Below, piece by piece: positions 4,428 to 7,586 of a stretch of DNA of 7,586 bases. The stretch spans positions 1 through 7,586 of the forward strand of contig JANLYB010000154.1 in the NCBI GenBank assembly GCA_031365425.1, written 5' to 3'. The translations under genes and the position numbers were made by a program. This stretch comes from JANXVY01 sp031365425 (GTDB lineage: Bacteria > Pseudomonadota > Alphaproteobacteria > Rhizobiales > Hyphomicrobiaceae). The notes under the pieces are model-generated. The model saw only the letters and a list, made by a program, of their open reading frames with translations, was not told the origin of the DNA and did not search any database. Within the stretch, counting starts at the first letter, position 1. Every line of letters starts with the position of its first letter.

Positions 4428-5435
4428 TCAGCGCATTAAGGCGCGATCAAGCATCCGCGCAAACACATCGCGGTCCGCAGTTGCAAGCGTCATAGCAACG
4501 GGTAACGCGGCAGTAGCCGCCGCAAGCGCCTCCAACTTCAAGCTTCCCTGAATCCGCACATGATCCTTCGACGTTGTAATCAGTCGTGCATTATGGCGAG
4601 CAGCTAGATCGAGCAAGCGGCGGGCATCCGCATCCGTAAATGCCGCATGATCAGCAAAGGAAACCCTCTCAACAATATCCGCACCAAAGCCGGACAGCAT
4701 ATCAAAAAACCGCGCCGGATTTCCAATACCGGCAAAGGCAACAACGCGCTGCCCCTTGAGCCAAGAGACATCGCAGGCAGGCTCCAATCGCGCAGTCAAC
4801 TGGGGCGCAGAACAATCGCGCGCCAAAGCCTGCGCTAATCCTGCCTTTGCTAGTCCATTGAACACAATGGCTTGGACATACGGTCCCTGAACCTTCAGCG
4901 GCACACGCAACGGTCCAGCCGGAATGACGAGGCCATTGCCAACTCCGCGAGCCCCATCGACGATGGCAATACTGAGATCCTTGACCAGCGCGCCATTCTG
5001 CAGCCCGTCATCCATGACGATCACTGTCGCTTTGCCGGACGCCTCGATGGCCTGCGCACCAGCTCGCCGATCCCGCGCAACCATCACTGGCACGAACTCT
5101 GCCAGCAGCAGCGGCTCATCCCCGACCTCTATCGCTGTGTTACGCTGGCCATCAACCCAATGCGGTCCTCGTGTGCGGCTGCCGTAGCCGCGCGACAGCA
5201 CAACCGGCCGTTCGCCCCGCGCGATCAACAATTGAACCAGCATGGCTGAGAAAGGAGTCTTACCGCTTCCACCCGCCGTAAAATTGCCCACGCAGATCAC
5301 CGGCAATCGCGACCGGTACGCGTTCGCAGCCTCCAGACGCCGCGCCGCAATCGCCCCATACACGCTCGAAATAGGCCCCAACAAACGCGCCATCATGCTG
5401 GGAGCGCGGTACCACCAATCCGGCTCACGAGGCAC
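4428..5435 (-). CDS. lpxK: Tetraacyldisaccharide 4'-kinase
   Basis: The protein has 335 residues, a normal length. LpxK phosphorylates the 4' position of the tetraacyl disaccharide to make lipid IVA, at the inner face of the inner membrane. The N-terminal membrane-associating helix (about 13-35, SMMARLLGPISSVYGAIAAR) precedes the P-loop GNFTAGGSGKTP (50-61). Further family motifs are LSRGYG (80-85), VGDEP (104-108, with the conserved catalytic Asp), DDGLQN (142-147), FAGIGNP (234-240), FADHAAF (260-266, conserved His) and TTSKDH (287-292). The GTG start at 5435 gives the usual N-terminus (PREPDWWYRAPS); Met14/15 would cut it off. The GTG lies inside the end of the upstream waaA frame, an 11-base overlap that implies translational coupling. 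The stop abuts that of the convergent DUF2093 gene. Confidence 0.96.
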   Translation of the reverse strand: MPREPDWWYRAPSMMARLLGPISSVYGAIAARRLEAANAYRSRLPVICVGNFTAGGSGKTPFSAMLVQLLIARGERPVVLSRGYGSRTRGPHWVDGQRNTAIEVGDEPLLLAEFVPVMVARDRRAGAQAIEASGKATVIVMDDGLQNGALVKDLSIAIVDGARGVGNGLVIPAGPLRVPLKVQGPYVQAIVFNGLAKAGLAQALARDCSAPQLTARLEPACDVSWLKGQRVVAFAGIGNPARFFDMLSGFGADIVERVSFADHAAFTDADARRLLDLAARHNARLITTSKDHVRIQGSLKLEALAAATAALPVAMTLATADRDVFARMLDRALMR

Positions 5436-7488
5436 GCAGCAAGCTCGTCTGTATGGCGGCCGGCGTCACGGGCGCAGGCGGCGGCAGCAGAGGCAACAAA
5501 ACATCCAGCGACCGCCCCAGCGCACCGCGCAGCGCATCGAGCGCCCGCACGGCATGTCCCGTAAGCCGCTGTTGTTCTCCCGGATGCTCGATCAGCCGCA
5601 CGACCGTCGAAGCAATCTCAGCAGCCGACGTCACCTCAATGACACCGCCGGCCTTGAACAACGCCGCATACTCGTCGCGGAAATTGTGTGTCGATGGCCC
5701 GGTCAATAGCGCCGCACCCAAACTGATCGCCTCCAGCGGATTTTGCCCGCCGCGCTCGACAAGCGAGCCCCCGACGAACGCAATCGGACACGCCGAATAA
5801 AGCGTTCCCATCTCGCCGATGGTATCGGCGATATAGATATCCGTATCAGCCGCCAACGGCTCAGCCAACGACCGGCGCGCAACCTTGAAGCCGTGCGCCG
5901 TCAACTCACGGGCAAGCGTTGCCCCCCGCTCTGGATGACGTGGCGCGATCAAAGTGCAAAAGTGTGGAACCCGCGATGCAATCTCGCGATGAGCCACCGC
6001 CATGATCGCCTCCTCGCCCTCATGCGTGCTTGCCGCCAGCAGACAAGCCCGTCCAGCCAGATCCGCCGTCAATTGCGCGAGCTTCACCGAATCAACCGGC
6101 AGTGGCGGCGCATCGGCCTTGAGGTTGCCGACCGGCATCACGACACGGCCACCCACATCGCGAAACCACCGCGCCAGCTTTTCATTCTGCGACAGGATCA
6201 CCCGGAACCGTCCAAATAGCGGCTCCGACAGCCCCGGCAATTTCTTCCATCGCTTATAACTGCGCGGCGACATCCGGCCATTGACCAGCGCCAGCGGAAT
6301 ATTCCGTGCAGCCGTACCCAGGATCAGGCTCGGCCAGATTTCGGATTCCGTAAAGATCGCCAGATCCGGCTTCCAGTGATCGAGAAAGCGCGCCGCATAT
6401 CCCGGCGTATCCAGCGGAACGAATTGATGCAGCGCCCGCCGCGGCAACCTCTTTTCCGCAACGGTCGCCGATGTCAACGTCGTCGTCGTCAGCAGAACAC
6501 CGGCATCAGACCTGGCAGCGCAGATGGCATCGATCACCGGAAGCACCGCGTTCATCTCACCAACGCTCGCCGCATGAACCCAAACCAGCGATCCCTCGGG
6601 GCGTGGAATGATTGCAATGCCGCGCCGTTCGTCAAGCCGCAATCCATCTTCTTTGCCATGGCTCTCGCGATAGGCGAGCAACCGGCCAGACAACGGTTCT
6701 GCCGCTCGCATCAAAGCCCCGTAAGTTCCAAGCAACAACCCTGGTTTACTGACCGGGCTTTGCGGACTGGGCGGCGTGGCACGGGCCGGATCCACACCCG
6801 CCAATTCATACGCGCGCAGCGTCACCGCATTCAACTCGTCCTCAAGCCGCATCCGCAATCGCTCCAGCGTCTCGGCATCGGCATCGCGCGGCACGTGAAT
6901 GGGTTCACCGCCCACAAAAGCCAGCTTGGAAAACGGTAAATTGATCGTCATCCGGCTCCAGGTCTTGAACGCCTGATATCGCGACGATGCGCTCGCCACC
7001 GGCACGATCGGCCGCCCAGATAACCGTGCAATGGTGATAATCCCTTCACCCACACGCCGCGCCGGTCCAGGTGGAACATCCGCCGTCATCACCAGCGAGG
7101 CTGCCTCACGCTCAACTCCGCCTGCAAGCGCCGTAACGGCCGCCCGCAACGCCTGCGCTCCGCCACGATCCTTGCGCCGTTCTCCAGCGCCCGCCCCGCG
7201 GATCAGTTCAACGCCAAACGCCGCCATCGCTTCACCGATCAATTCGGCATCGCCATGCTTGGCAACCATAGCTGCAACCGGCTTATTTTCAGGCTTGAGC
7301 TGACACGTCATCATAAACTGGCCGTGCCACGTCGCCAGAATGAGCGGATGCGCCGCCGCCAGATCGGCCTTGAGGCCTTGCGGCTCCATCACCACCTGCG
7401 ACGTACGCGCCACAAAGCGGATCAACCGCGCAAGGGCTTTGCCCGCAGCACGTTTAGAGGATGATTTCGGCGCTTGAGGTTTGCCCAT
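5425..7488 (-). CDS. waaA: Fusion of DUF374 lysophospholipid acyltransferase-like domain and Kdo transferase (WaaA)
   Basis: A single frame of 687 residues from ATG 7488; an in-frame TTG at 7539 would add 17. Both starts have poor binding sites, but the ATG gives the usual DUF374 beginning. Residues about 15-230 are DUF374-like: ILATWHGQFMM (50-60, conserved His), KHGDAELI, RGAGAGERRKDRGGAQALR, TADVPPGPARR and GRPIVPVASASSR. A Pro/Ser-rich linker (about 233-249) leads into a complete Kdo transferase: a helix like the WaaA anchor (LLLGTYGALMRAAEP), HAASVGE (305-311, catalytic Glu), FTESEIWPSLI, NGRMSPRSYKRW, GNLKAD, STHEGEE, APRHPER and ERGGQNPLEAISLG (donor-binding). WaaA transfers Kdo from CMP-Kdo to lipid IVA at the inner membrane; DUF374 relates to lipid acyltransferases but its reaction is unsettled. 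In many rhizobia these are two adjacent genes. No internal stop is present. It overlaps lpxK by 11 bases. Confidence 0.93.
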   Translation of the reverse strand: MGKPQAPKSSSKRAAGKALARLIRFVARTSQVVMEPQGLKADLAAAHPLILATWHGQFMMTCQLKPENKPVAAMVAKHGDAELIGEAMAAFGVELIRGAGAGERRKDRGGAQALRAAVTALAGGVEREAASLVMTADVPPGPARRVGEGIITIARLSGRPIVPVASASSRYQAFKTWSRMTINLPFSKLAFVGGEPIHVPRDADAETLERLRMRLEDELNAVTLRAYELAGVDPARATPPSPQSPVSKPGLLLGTYGALMRAAEPLSGRLLAYRESHGKEDGLRLDERRGIAIIPRPEGSLVWVHAASVGEMNAVLPVIDAICAARSDAGVLLTTTTLTSATVAEKRLPRRALHQFVPLDTPGYAARFLDHWKPDLAIFTESEIWPSLILGTAARNIPLALVNGRMSPRSYKRWKKLPGLSEPLFGRFRVILSQNEKLARWFRDVGGRVVMPVGNLKADAPPLPVDSVKLAQLTADLAGRACLLAASTHEGEEAIMAVAHREIASRVPHFCTLIAPRHPERGATLARELTAHGFKVARRSLAEPLAADTDIYIADTIGEMGTLYSACPIAFVGGSLVERGGQNPLEAISLGAALLTGPSTHNFRDEYAALFKAGGVIEVTSAAEIASTVVRLIEHPGEQQRLTGHAVRALDALRGALGRSLDVLLPLLPPPAPVTPAAIQTSLLRAS

Positions 7489-7586
7489 AATCGCGGCGTC
7501 CGGGCCTTTAAAAAACAAGCTGCCGTCCGCAGCTGGCAAGTTTCAATCAATCCAAGCGTCTATAGCGCATTCTACATAAAATGATA
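7489..7586 (-). other. Upstream region of the acyltransferase-waaA gene; no gene resolved
   Basis: On the minus strand two frames are open from the window edge and end in TGA shortly before position 7540 (one at 7543-7545), so an upstream gene might end here, but too little is visible to tell. The short peptides do not resemble the end of the DUF4170 protein often found at this place in rhizobia. AT-rich runs such as TAGAAT and TATAGA could be -10 elements, but without a matching -35 I do not call a promoter. Confidence 0.3.

Noticed and set aside
5453..6939. Plus-strand frames opposite the waaA fusion gene
   Set aside because: Antisense shadows with no motifs; the minus-strand gene carries complete family signatures.

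Overview
The window looks like a chromosomal segment of an alphaproteobacterium, most likely a member of the Hyphomicrobiales (Rhizobiales). Three things point there: the protein sequences of XseA, LpxK, WaaA and the DUF2093 protein; the gene order xseA, DUF2093, lpxK, waaA with the DUF374 acyltransferase; and the GC-rich palindromic repeats of the kind scattered through rhizobial genomes. The genus cannot be fixed from the sequence alone.

Left half (1-2431), accessory: the window opens inside a gene whose visible C-terminal 159 residues resemble the end of the Sll1717-type P-loop ATPase family and whose codons are clearly more AT-rich than those of the other genes. A gene-free block of about 960 bases follows (482-1441), packed with palindromic repeats: a TTGGGTT/AACCCAA hairpin, a two-hairpin REPIN-like unit, a long imperfect inverted repeat, a strong compound hairpin, and three copies of a 34-35 base REP, one of which carries a compensated stem change. 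Then come two small minus-strand genes for predicted exported proteins: a 122-residue protein with four mature cysteines, and a 58-residue protein with an acidic C-terminus. A terminator-like hairpin lies between them. About 290 bases of non-coding DNA with several dyad symmetries separate them from xseA.

Right half (2432-7586), core genome: xseA (exonuclease VII large subunit) and a DUF2093 gene run on the plus strand. They converge on a minus-strand lipid A-Kdo pair. Its first gene is one long reading frame joining a DUF374 lysophospholipid-acyltransferase-like domain to a complete Kdo transferase (WaaA). It overlaps the second gene, lpxK, by 11 bases. The stop codons of DUF2093 and lpxK abut with no base between them.

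Functionally, LpxK phosphorylates the lipid A disaccharide at the 4' position and WaaA adds Kdo to the product, so the minus-strand pair covers two consecutive steps of inner-core lipopolysaccharide synthesis. XseA acts separately in DNA repair. The most unusual points are the DUF374-WaaA fusion, the dense and varied repeat block, the small acidic exported protein, and a clamp-binding-like pentapeptide at the C-terminus of XseA. No complete new defence or mobile system is visible.
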